A stretch of DNA of 47,464 nucleotides, from assembly GCA_030916885.1 (NCBI GenBank), contig JAUPVT010000005.1, positions 1 to 47,464 of the forward strand, written 5' to 3'. The first letter of the stretch is position 1; the number at the start of each line of letters is the position of its first letter. Shown here in pieces: positions 36,307-43,988 of the stretch. The position numbers and the translations under genes are program-made. The notes under the pieces are model-generated. The model was not told the origin of the DNA. It made no database searches and saw nothing but the letters and a program-made list of their open reading frames with translations. Source of the stretch: Chlamydiota bacterium (GTDB taxonomy: Bacteria; Chlamydiota; Chlamydiia; Chlamydiales; Rhabdochlamydiaceae).

Positions 36307-36508
36307 TTTAGAACAAATCTGATCGAACGACTTTGGCAATTGATGAAGCCAAAATTAGAAATAATAAATGCTATGAAAAATTCTTGGAATTTAAAGAATC
36401 CATTCTTTCTTTTTTCAAAAATATTCCTAAATATGAAGAAGAGCTCAAGAGTCTTCTTGTTAAGAGTTTCCATATTATAAATCTATATTTTAAAACCTAT
36501 CGAATATA
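36307..36508 (+). mobile_element. IS630-family transposase C-terminal relic
   Basis: TNLIERLWQLMKPK matches the (P)NLNLIERLWKxxKK block holding the catalytic glutamate of IS630/Tc1-type transposases. After a frameshift near 36345, NKCYEKFLEFKESILSFF and NIPKYEEELKSLLVKSF continue to the natural C-terminal region. Upstream parts of the transposase are missing. It ends eight bases from the convergent stop codon of the glycosyltransferase-like gene. The rest of 36020-36300 contains only the unrecognised minus-strand frame noted at the tatD terminator. Confidence 0.7.
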
Positions 36509-36515
36509 GAATTAA

Positions 36516-37436
36516 CTAAACATCTTTTAAAAGAGAGAGTATTTGAGGGAAATCAAGCTCAAAATGTAGATAAAGATCTATGCAATGCACTTGATGAGCT
36601 TTAAGCCTCAATATCTTGGCACTAAAGACTGTTTCTAGAGGTTGAGTTAATAAATCAATAGAAAAAGGAGGATCCACGGTTTCAAATAAGTAGCCATGAA
36701 CAAAGTCGGTTCCTTGGAAAGAAGAAGAAAACTCCTGCTCTACTAAACGCTCCCAATTACGCTCTTTACAATGACCCCAATTAGAGACTTTTTTGAGCAT
36801 CTGCTCTTTTGTACGAACCCAGCTAAAATGATGCACCATGGGCTTTTTGTTTAAGCTTAAGCACATCCGTTTTTTCTCAGGCTGGATGGAAAAATAAGTA
36901 CCAGATCTCTCTTGCGGATGCATAAGAGCTTGTAGATTTTCTCTGTTTTTTTTTAAGAGAAGAGGCGTATCTTCCCAGGTGGTAGCTCGATAGGAGCTAC
37001 TACGGAAATACCAATAATTTGCAAGCCGTATCGCTGTATATTTCGGGTAGTCAAAATGTTCTAACCACTCTCTAAAACTTGTGCTATCTACAATTTCATC
37101 ACAATCGAGAAAGAGCGCATATTGAATCTCTTTTTTTAAAAAGAACCCACCTATAAGACGGGATAAGTTATGCCAATAATGAGGGTCATTTTTCTTAGAG
37201 ATATCAAAGGGAAATTCGATGAATTGAACGTTGGGAAAAAGTGCGTAGATTTTTTGTAAAAAAAGAGGATCTTCTTTTTCTCCACTAAACATATGGTCAC
37301 AAACAGGCACAATAATTTGAGAGGAAAACTCTTGAACAGCCTCTATACAAAGAGACAGAAAAGCAAAATCATAACTACAAAAATTGATAACCGTTCCTAT
37401 CGAATGTTCAAGATTGACAAATTTCTTTTTTTCCAT
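36516..37436 (-). CDS. Glycosyltransferase-like protein (family 2/92-type fold)
   Basis: A 306-residue protein with FNVxxFPF-like Rossmann features and the metal/nucleotide-sugar motif LFLDCDEIVD, D111-C-D113, typical of GT-A glycosyltransferases. The segment YWYFRSSSYRATTWEDTPLL and histidine HHFSWVRTKEQMLKKVSNWGH resemble bacterial proteins annotated as glycosyltransferase family 2 or 92. No signal peptide or membrane helix. It is divergent from tolQ with 26 bases between start codons, so their promoters must overlap with coding sequence or each other. It occupies the position between tatD and tolQ where other chlamydiae have dsbD. Acceptor and sugar unknown. Confidence 0.65.
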   Translation of the reverse strand: MEKKKFVNLEHSIGTVINFCSYDFAFLSLCIEAVQEFSSQIIVPVCDHMFSGEKEDPLFLQKIYALFPNVQFIEFPFDISKKNDPHYWHNLSRLIGGFFLKKEIQYALFLDCDEIVDSTSFREWLEHFDYPKYTAIRLANYWYFRSSSYRATTWEDTPLLLKKNRENLQALMHPQERSGTYFSIQPEKKRMCLSLNKKPMVHHFSWVRTKEQMLKKVSNWGHCKERNWERLVEQEFSSSFQGTDFVHGYLFETVDPPFSIDLLTQPLETVFSAKILRLKAHQVHCIDLYLHFELDFPQILSLLKDV

Positions 37437-37462
37437 TATCTATTTAAAAGAGAACCCTTCAT

Positions 37463-38212
37463 ATGATCATGCCTGAAATCCCAATAGCTAGCTTTGCTAC
37501 ATTTATAACTGCTTATGCCCAGTCTGATATTTTTGGCAAAGCAATTATGTTAGCTTTAATCGGTCTTTCTCTGATCTGTTGGATTATACTTATTCAAAAA
37601 ATCAGATTTACCCATACAACCGCTCGTTTATCTCAGATCTTTTATAAAAACTACACAAGTCAAAAAGAAAGAATGCTGCAAATTGATGTGCAAGAGATAG
37701 CTGTTTATAAAGATCTGCATCCTTTTGCTCACATTCTCGGATCTCTTAAAATAAAAACGGGAGAAATTCTTAATAAGAATTTGTATTTTTCTACCCAAAA
37801 TTTGGAGAAACCAAAGATCTATCTATCTTCGGCTGATTTAGAAGCTGTGGAGAGCCACGTATTAACTACAATTTCTTATCATGTAAAACAACTAGAAAAA
37901 AACTTATTTATTCTACCAACGATTGTATCCCTTGCTCCTTTTTTAGGTTTATTAGGAACCGTCTGGGGGATTTTAGTTACTTTTTCAGGACTACAAAACA
38001 GTAGCTCTATTGGTTCTAATAGCATGATTATAGGAGGTCTTTCTACCGCTTTAGCAACTACTGTTTTGGGCCTTGTGATTGCAATTCCTGCTTTAATTGC
38101 TTATAACTATTTAAAACATAGAATAAATAATTACTCCTCAGAAATGCAGGATTTTTTATATGAACTTCTTTCTTATTTAGAACTACAATATCGTAGGGTG
38201 GATCAGGATTAA
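37463..38212 (+). CDS. tolQ: TolQ/ExbB-type proton-channel protein
   Basis: Inner-membrane component that with TolR uses the proton gradient to drive TolA and pull the outer membrane in at division. The 249-residue protein has three membrane helices: residues about 18-42, then the pair in LFILPTIVSLAPFLGLLGTVWGILVTF and GLSTALATTVLGLVIAIPALIAYNYL. These last two contain the conserved TolQ/ExbB proline, glycine and threonine positions. A second ATG at 37469 is possible. It is the first gene of a closely packed operon; tolR starts three bases later. Confidence 0.92.
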   Translation: MIMPEIPIASFATFITAYAQSDIFGKAIMLALIGLSLICWIILIQKIRFTHTTARLSQIFYKNYTSQKERMLQIDVQEIAVYKDLHPFAHILGSLKIKTGEILNKNLYFSTQNLEKPKIYLSSADLEAVESHVLTTISYHVKQLEKNLFILPTIVSLAPFLGLLGTVWGILVTFSGLQNSSSIGSNSMIIGGLSTALATTVLGLVIAIPALIAYNYLKHRINNYSSEMQDFLYELLSYLELQYRRVDQD

Positions 38213-38215
38213 AAT

Positions 38216-38635
38216 ATGCGTCAGAAAAGACATTTCTCCTACCAAGAGGTCTCCTCTGAAGAAAACCTAGTCAATTTAACTCCCTTAATCGATGTCGTTT
38301 TTGTTGTGTTAATTTTATTTATTCTCATTGCTCCCATGGTAGAAGCAGATCGTGTACAACTCTCTCTCTTTTCCTCAGAATTAACATACCCTATTCATGA
38401 AAATACAATAGCTACTATCTATGTACATGAAGATAATTCTATTTGGTTAAATCAAACAAAAATCTCTGAAGCACAATTAATACACTGCCTAAAAGATCTT
38501 CATCAGAAACAAGGCAATATCCCCTTACAGCTCTTTCACGATAAAAGAGCGAAATTTGGAGTCTATCAATCTGTTAAAAATGCAGCACAATTAGCAGGCT
38601 TTGAGCAGCTTGATGTCATCGTAAAATCTGGATAA
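38216..38635 (+). CDS. tolR: TolR/ExbD-type protein
   Basis: A 139-residue protein with a single N-terminal membrane helix containing the essential protonatable aspartate in LTPLIDVVFVVLILFIL, followed by a periplasmic domain. Pairs with TolQ to form the energising complex. Length typical. It is followed by tolA after five bases. Confidence 0.93.
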   Translation: MRQKRHFSYQEVSSEENLVNLTPLIDVVFVVLILFILIAPMVEADRVQLSLFSSELTYPIHENTIATIYVHEDNSIWLNQTKISEAQLIHCLKDLHQKQGNIPLQLFHDKRAKFGVYQSVKNAAQLAGFEQLDVIVKSG

Positions 38636-38640
38636 AAAGC

Positions 38641-39324
38641 ATGAGTCAGAAGATTCTTCTTTTTTTACTTATCAGCGCTCATATAGGATTTGTGGGCATG
38701 TTGATGGGATCCAAGCCTAAACAACAAAACAAAAAAAAATATCCTCTTGTGGTAAAGACCATTTCTTTAAAACCTTCTTCCTTTCCTACACAAAAGAGAA
38801 GCTTAGTGAAAAAAAAACCACTCATCCCTAAACCCATAAAACCATTAGTTAAAAAGAGTCCTCTTATAAAACAGACCGGAAAAAAAATCCCTACTCTAAA
38901 ATACACACCTCAAGAATTTGATATTCCCTCTTCTATTGTCAAACAATTAGAAGAAAGTATTGCGAAAATTGAACAAAAAGATGATAAACAATGCAAAAGC
39001 AGTACAATTGTTACAGCATCTTTATCCACTAAAGCAGTTGTAACTCTTGAACAAGAAGAGCCTATATTATCTAGCTATACAGCATCGCTAGTTAAAGAGC
39101 TCACTCAGATGCTACAGCTTCCTGAATATGGAGAAGTAAAGATAAAAATAAAAGTCAGCCCAGCTGGTAAGATACTTGAGTTATTGGTTCTTCAAGCAGA
39201 AAGTAAGCTAAATAAACTATATTTAGAAAAGCATTTACCTAACATTGTCTTACCTAAATATAATGAAAAGGCAACTCTTAATAACAAACAAACATTCACC
39301 CTAACTTTTTGTAATGTCCTCTAA
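38641..39324 (+). CDS. tolA: TolA-like energy-transducing protein
   Basis: A 227-residue protein with an N-terminal membrane helix (residues 4-21) and a lysine/proline-rich extended stretch (KKKPLIPKPIKPLVKKS) that could span the periplasm. The C-terminal domain contains PEYGEVKIKIKVSPAGKILELLVLQ, fitting the TolA/TonB C-terminal fold. Shorter than E. coli TolA, which has a long alanine-rich helix, but similar to chlamydial forms. It overlaps tolB by 11 bases. Position decides the name, since TonB shares the fold. Confidence 0.82.
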   Translation: MSQKILLFLLISAHIGFVGMLMGSKPKQQNKKKYPLVVKTISLKPSSFPTQKRSLVKKKPLIPKPIKPLVKKSPLIKQTGKKIPTLKYTPQEFDIPSSIVKQLEESIAKIEQKDDKQCKSSTIVTASLSTKAVVTLEQEEPILSSYTASLVKELTQMLQLPEYGEVKIKIKVSPAGKILELLVLQAESKLNKLYLEKHLPNIVLPKYNEKATLNNKQTFTLTFCNVL

Positions 39325-40687
39325 AAGCTACATCCGTTTTATCAGTGTCTGTTTTTTTCTTCTCTTTTTTTCCTCTGTGATTTACGCGGAAAGAATAGAA
39401 GAAGAAATTAGAGTCCATTTGCCAACTATAAGTCCTCTGCAACCGATTTACTTAGGTAAAATCTTTTCTCAAGACGCGGTTTTTGATGTTCACTATTTGA
39501 ACCAATTAGAAGCTATTCTTTGCTATGATCTAGACTACAATGGGTCTACAAAGGTCTGTCAAAGAACGTCTGATAAAGAGCAGTTACTCCGTAATAAAGA
39601 TCTAACAGCTACTTTTCAAATCCAAAACTGGAAGCACTTTGGTATTCCTTTTGTCATTAAATGCTGCGTTAATCAAAAACAGTTAACTCTATATCTTTTT
39701 CATGTAAGCAACGCTTGCTTGAGAACATTCGGTCCTATTTCGCTTAGTGGCAATTTATCGCAAGATCGAAAAAAAATTCATAAACTAGCAGATACTCTTC
39801 ATAAAACCTTGTTTTCTATAGAAGGAATCGCTAGTACCAGAATTTTATTCTCTCAGAAAACCCCACATAAAGAATCAGAAAAGTGGATTTCTGAAATTTG
39901 GGAATGCGATTGGGATGGAGCTAATGCATGTCAAATTACCTCGGAAAAAGCCTATTGCATTACTCCAATCTTACTCCCTAAAGTAGATAACTCTTTAAAG
40001 GAAGGGTTTTTTTATGTCTCTTATAAAACAGGCCAACCTAAAATTTATTTTCAAGCTTCAAAAACAGATAAAGCTAGACGAATTAGCTCTTTAAGGGGCA
40101 ATCAGCTATTACCTGCTATTTCCCCTAAAAGAGATAAAATTGCTTTCATCTCTGATGCAAGTGGCCGTGTGGATCTGTTTATGCAAGCATTTTCTCCAGA
40201 AACGGGAAAAATGGAAAAACCAGTTCAACTCTATTCACATCCACATGCAGTACAAGCCTCTCCTACATTTAGCCCAGATGGTTCCAAAATTGCCTTTGCA
40301 TCCAATAAAGATGGCGGGACACGGATTTTTGTTATTCCTATAACCTCTGACAAAAAACGCCCCCCTGCTGTTATGATCACTAAAAAAAACCGAGAAAATT
40401 CTTGTCCATCTTGGTCCTCTGATGGTACAAAATTAGCCTATAGTGCTAAAACAAATGGTATACGGCAAATATGGATTTACGATTTTGAAAAAAAAGAAGA
40501 GTGGCAACTAACCTCAGGGTCTGGTGATAAAGAAAACCCTTTTTGGGCTCCCAATAGCAACCATATTGTTTTTAATTCTATACAAGATTGCAAATCTGAA
40601 ATTTATGTTGTTAATTTAAACCAACCTCAAGCTATTAAAATCAGTCGAGGTCTTGGAAAAAAACACTACCCTACTTGGGGACTTTAA
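39314..40687 (+). CDS. tolB: TolB beta-propeller protein
   Basis: Periplasmic Tol-Pal component. The 457-residue protein has a signal peptide (FISVCFFLLFFSSVIYAE), an N-terminal alpha/beta domain, and a C-terminal six-bladed propeller with repeated SPDGxKIAFxSxxDG units: SPKRDKIAFISDASG, SPDGSKIAFASNKDG, SSDGTKLAYSAKTNG and APNSNHIVFNS. It overlaps tolA upstream and pal downstream (13 bases), so the operon is translationally coupled. Confidence 0.94.
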   Translation: MSSKSYIRFISVCFFLLFFSSVIYAERIEEEIRVHLPTISPLQPIYLGKIFSQDAVFDVHYLNQLEAILCYDLDYNGSTKVCQRTSDKEQLLRNKDLTATFQIQNWKHFGIPFVIKCCVNQKQLTLYLFHVSNACLRTFGPISLSGNLSQDRKKIHKLADTLHKTLFSIEGIASTRILFSQKTPHKESEKWISEIWECDWDGANACQITSEKAYCITPILLPKVDNSLKEGFFYVSYKTGQPKIYFQASKTDKARRISSLRGNQLLPAISPKRDKIAFISDASGRVDLFMQAFSPETGKMEKPVQLYSHPHAVQASPTFSPDGSKIAFASNKDGGTRIFVIPITSDKKRPPAVMITKKNRENSCPSWSSDGTKLAYSAKTNGIRQIWIYDFEKKEEWQLTSGSGDKENPFWAPNSNHIVFNSIQDCKSEIYVVNLNQPQAIKISRGLGKKHYPTWGL

Positions 40688-41352
40688 AAGAGGGAAAGAT
40701 GAGCAAAAAAACCATTATAGGAATCTTGAGCTGCACTTGTTTTCTGACAGGATGCATGGGGAACAGATTCTCTGTCTGGAAAGACAGTTTGATATCCAGT
40801 AACTATAAAAAGACAAATCATTTGTGGGATGATGCAAATGATTGTTATGATCATCTTCTAGGTCCTATGGAAGACGAGTTTATTCCATTAAACGATGAAG
40901 ATCTACAGCAAAAGTTTAGCGATGCGGCTATTCCTCCTCCTAAAAATAATCCTGGAGAAGGAAGACTGCCTGGAATTGAAGGATTTAACCGCCCTAAAGG
41001 GCTTGAATCAGAGATTTTTAGAACTCTCTATTTTAATACAGATAAAGACATACTTGAGGGGAAAAGTTACTACCAAATCATTGATCAAATTTCACAACAT
41101 CTCAAGAAAAATCCTCAGTTGTTTATCTTTGTTGAAGGACACTGTGATGAGAGAGGACCAGAGCAGTACAACCTCTCTCTTGGAGCTAGACGAGCTAATT
41201 ATATCCGTTCCATGTTGATACAAAAAGGGGTACATCCAGAAAGGGTTCATACCGTTTCCTATGGAAAGGAAAAACCCGCTATTCAAGAGCGCAGCAGAGA
41301 AGCTTGGGCTAAAAATAGACGTACGGAATTCAAAATTTATAATCCCTCTTAA
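40675..41352 (+). CDS. pal: Peptidoglycan-associated lipoprotein Pal
   Basis: Outer-membrane lipoprotein that tethers the outer membrane to peptidoglycan. The 225-residue precursor has a signal peptide with lipobox L16-T-G-C19, a linker of about 90 residues, and an OmpA-like domain with the peptidoglycan-binding segment VEGHCDERGPEQYNLSLGARRA. TVSYGKEKP and NRRTEFKIY complete it. Conservation of the aspartate and arginine that bind diaminopimelate argues for peptidoglycan in this organism. The next gene starts immediately after its stop. Confidence 0.95.
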   Translation: MGTLKEGKMSKKTIIGILSCTCFLTGCMGNRFSVWKDSLISSNYKKTNHLWDDANDCYDHLLGPMEDEFIPLNDEDLQQKFSDAAIPPPKNNPGEGRLPGIEGFNRPKGLESEIFRTLYFNTDKDILEGKSYYQIIDQISQHLKKNPQLFIFVEGHCDERGPEQYNLSLGARRANYIRSMLIQKGVHPERVHTVSYGKEKPAIQERSREAWAKNRRTEFKIYNPS

Positions 41353-41916
41353 ATGATGAGTACATTTTTTCTTTCATGTATCCTCATAACAACTTTTTGC
41401 TATGGGAAAACGCGCGAATACAACCCTTCTTCTTATGAACTGCAGTTAGAAATAGCAGATTTAAAGCATCAAATCCGCACGCTTGAGGTTGAGATGCAGT
41501 TAATGGAAGAAAAAATAGACGAACAAAAAGCCTCTGAGTCCAAAGTTCTTCAATCACACATTCAAATACAAGAAGAGGTGATAGACAAACTCTGTTCTAA
41601 GATTCAAATCTTTGAAAAGAGCATAGAGCAACTCTTAGAATATCAAAACAAAATAAACACACAGTTGACAACCCATGAAAATCGATTGCAAAGCGTCTCT
41701 GAGTTAAAAAACACGCTAGCAGACCTACTTACAAAAATACATTCCTCTACAACAAAAACAAGAGTAAAATCTTATAAAGTTCAAGGAGGAGACTCTTTGG
41801 AAAAAATTGCTAGGCTTCACCATATATCCGTTGAAGCGCTTAAAGCAAATAATAAATTGATTAAAGATACTATATTTCCTGGACAGGAGCTGCAAATTCC
41901 CCATGACACAAAGTGA
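41353..41916 (+). CDS. Exported coiled-coil LysM-domain protein
   Basis: A 187-residue protein with a signal peptide (MMSTFFLSCILITTFCYG), a long coiled coil (about residues 28-135, heptads such as ELQLEIADLKHQIRTLEVEM) and a C-terminal LysM domain (SYKVQGGDSLEKIARLHHISVEALKANN) that binds peptidoglycan glycans. It takes the place of ybgF/cpoB after pal, combining a CpoB-like coiled coil with a LysM module. In C. trachomatis CT601 occupies this position. Overlaps murI by 14 bases. Probably helps link Tol-Pal to septal peptidoglycan. Confidence 0.85.
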   Translation: MMSTFFLSCILITTFCYGKTREYNPSSYELQLEIADLKHQIRTLEVEMQLMEEKIDEQKASESKVLQSHIQIQEEVIDKLCSKIQIFEKSIEQLLEYQNKINTQLTTHENRLQSVSELKNTLADLLTKIHSSTTKTRVKSYKVQGGDSLEKIARLHHISVEALKANNKLIKDTIFPGQELQIPHDTK

Positions 41917-42796
41917 TATCAGTCAAAAAAAAATAGGCATTTTTGACTCTGGGTTAGGAGGTCTTAATGTAATGCAAGCAATTTCTACTTGTTTGCCACA
42001 TGAAAATATCACATATTTCGGAGATACCGCTCATCTTCCCTATGGGAATAAAAGCATTGAGCTAATTACTACTTATGTTTTAGAAAGCATAGATTTTTTA
42101 CTCTCTCAAGATATTAAGTTATTAATCATTGCTTGTCATACCGCTTGTGCGGCTTGCTTAGAGATCATTCGTAGTATTGTCAAGGTACCCATTATTGCCA
42201 TTTTAGAGCAGGCCTTAGAGGAAATTATTGATACTAAACCCAATGATTCTATTGTTGTTTTAGGAACGCGCGCAACAATTTCATCTGGAACTTATCAAAA
42301 TCAATTATACAGAAAATTACCCGATATTTGCTTGTCTTGTATTGCATGTCCTCTATTTGTTCCTTTAATTGAAGAAGGGTATTTTGACCATCCAATCACT
42401 CAATTAGCAGTGACAGAGTATTTATCCCCTCTTATAGGAGAGTCGATTGATGCTATACTGCTTGGATGTACACATTACCCTCTCATTGAATCTTTAATTC
42501 GACAATGTATGGGAAATAAAATTCCCTTATTAGATCCAGCAGCTAGATGTGCTCAAACAACAAGACAGCTCCTATCTAAATTAGATTTACTAAATCTGCA
42601 GATAGATCCTGCTAAGTATCAATTTTTCGTATCACAAGATCCAGAGAGATTTTCCGCATTAAGCAAACGATTTTTCCACTATCCTATCGAAAAAACATCA
42701 CCTCTTATCATGACCCAAGTACATAAAAAGCGTGAAAAAAATCCAATTTCCCTGCTTGAATTAAAAAATAAACTTAATTTATCCATTGCTAAATGA
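41903..42796 (+). CDS. murI: Glutamate racemase
   Basis: Converts L-glutamate to D-glutamate for peptidoglycan stem peptides. The 297-residue enzyme has both catalytic cysteines: C78 in IIACHTACA and C189 in LLGCTHYPL. GIFDSGLGGLNVM near the N-terminus and YFGDTAHLPYGNKS are classic signature blocks. It overlaps the LysM gene and is therefore co-translated with the Tol-Pal operon. Chlamydia species lack a dedicated MurI and are thought to use DapF instead, so its presence marks an environmental chlamydia. No missing residues. Confidence 0.94.
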   Translation: MTQSDISQKKIGIFDSGLGGLNVMQAISTCLPHENITYFGDTAHLPYGNKSIELITTYVLESIDFLLSQDIKLLIIACHTACAACLEIIRSIVKVPIIAILEQALEEIIDTKPNDSIVVLGTRATISSGTYQNQLYRKLPDICLSCIACPLFVPLIEEGYFDHPITQLAVTEYLSPLIGESIDAILLGCTHYPLIESLIRQCMGNKIPLLDPAARCAQTTRQLLSKLDLLNLQIDPAKYQFFVSQDPERFSALSKRFFHYPIEKTSPLIMTQVHKKREKNPISLLELKNKLNLSIAK

Positions 42797-42805
42797 GGTC
42801 AAAAG

Positions 42806-43492
42806 ATGAGTCACAAAAAAAGAATCTTGCTAATCGAAGATGAAGAAGATATTGCAGCACTAATCAAGTTACAAGCAGAAGCATCTGGATACAAGATGCA
42901 TGTTGAAGTAGATGGCATAAATGGTTATCGAGCTATTGAAAGAGAAAAGCCAGATCTAGTCATTCTTGATATCATGTTACCTGGACAGAATGGTTTTGAT
43001 GTATGCCGTAAAATGAAAGCAAACCCTGATCTACGTGGTATTCCTGTAATCATCTTAACAGCTAAATCAGAAGAGTTAGATATGATTTTAGGCTTAGAAT
43101 TAGGTGCTGATGATTATGTGCCTAAACCCTTTTCTCCTAAAGTACTCTTCTCCCGGATTAAAGCCGTCCTGCGCCGTGCTAAAGAACCGGAAAAAGCACC
43201 GAAAATCATTACCTTCGGAGAGTTTTCTTTAGAAGTAGACCGCTATTTGCTCCGTAAAGGAGAAAAAGTAATCACTATTACCTTATCTGAATTCGGCATT
43301 CTACGCCGCCTTCTCACAAATCGAGGCAAAGTATTAACACGCAATCAACTACTCGATGATATCCACAATGACGATGCCTTTATTGTCGATCGGAACATAG
43401 ATGTACACATTGCATCTTTGCGTAAAAAACTAGGCCCTAACTTTGATTGGATAGAAACAGTACGCGGTGTAGGATATCGTTTTCGAGAATAA
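42806..43492 (+). CDS. OmpR/PhoB-family response regulator
   Basis: A 228-residue two-component regulator. The receiver domain has the acidic pocket E11-D12-E13, the phosphorylated D55 in LVILDIMLPGQNG, threonine in VIILTAKSEE and lysine in DDYVPKPFSP, so it can be phosphorylated, unlike the atypical chlamydial ChxR. The C-terminal winged helix-turn-helix (LSEFGILRRLLTNRGKVLTR; NIDVHIASLRKKLG; TVRGVGYRF) is standard. No histidine kinase is adjacent, so the partner lies elsewhere. It starts nine bases after murI and could be read from the tol operon promoter, hinting at envelope-stress control. Confidence 0.92.
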   Translation: MSHKKRILLIEDEEDIAALIKLQAEASGYKMHVEVDGINGYRAIEREKPDLVILDIMLPGQNGFDVCRKMKANPDLRGIPVIILTAKSEELDMILGLELGADDYVPKPFSPKVLFSRIKAVLRRAKEPEKAPKIITFGEFSLEVDRYLLRKGEKVITITLSEFGILRRLLTNRGKVLTRNQLLDDIHNDDAFIVDRNIDVHIASLRKKLGPNFDWIETVRGVGYRFRE

Positions 43493-43531
43493 CTTTAAGA
43501 TGTCAATAATCAATCTATTAAGTTGCAACAA

Positions 43532-43576
43532 TCCTTGTATTTCAATAAATTTATTAATCGATAAAAAATACAAGGA
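43532..43576. repeat. Inverted repeat hiding a ribosome-binding site
   Basis: TCCTTGTATTT (43532-43542) and AAATACAAGGA (43566-43576) form a perfect 11-base stem with a 23-base loop. The right arm contains AAGGA, eight bases before an ATG at 43585. It may also serve as the terminator of the upstream operon, though no T-run follows. Confidence 0.55.
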
Positions 43577-43584
43577 ATGCATTT

Positions 43585-43779
43585 ATGTCTTGCACTGTAT
43601 ATATTTCGCGTTCTTTAAGAGCTCAAAAAGACAACCACTCTTTTCCTGACATTTCTTTCTCAATTAAGTTTGGAAAAAATCATTTTAGTCTCTGCAAAAT
43701 GGAGATCAGAGGTAAAAACTGCAAGAATACCCTTAAAATACTTCTATTAACCAAAAGTACGAAAAAACTTCAAAAATAA
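43585..43779 (+). CDS. Possible 64-residue protein
   Basis: A short basic frame beginning MSCTVYISRSLRAQKDNHS, with an AAGGA ribosome-binding site eight bases upstream that is buried in an inverted repeat. It has four cysteines and no recognisable family. Amino-acid use is plausible but there is no independent support for expression. The remaining part of 43493-43988 shows nothing else. Confidence 0.3.
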   Translation: MSCTVYISRSLRAQKDNHSFPDISFSIKFGKNHFSLCKMEIRGKNCKNTLKILLLTKSTKKLQK

Positions 43780-43988
43780 CAAAACTCTCGATCCTTAAAT
43801 CATAAGAAATGAGTTTATGCTTTCAATGCTCTCAATTCTACATTGTCAAGTAAATGGTTTACTAAGAATTTATACACATGCTAAGCGTAGTGCTTTTTTT
43901 GAATTTGAAAATCAAGAAAAATGATCTTGTAAGACTACATGTAAAGGGTCAACCTTCGCCCGTGCTTCCCGTATCTATTACAAATTAC

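Noticed and set aside
36183-36473. 96-residue minus-strand ORF
   Set aside because: It is antisense to the IS630 transposase relic and has no coding character of its own.
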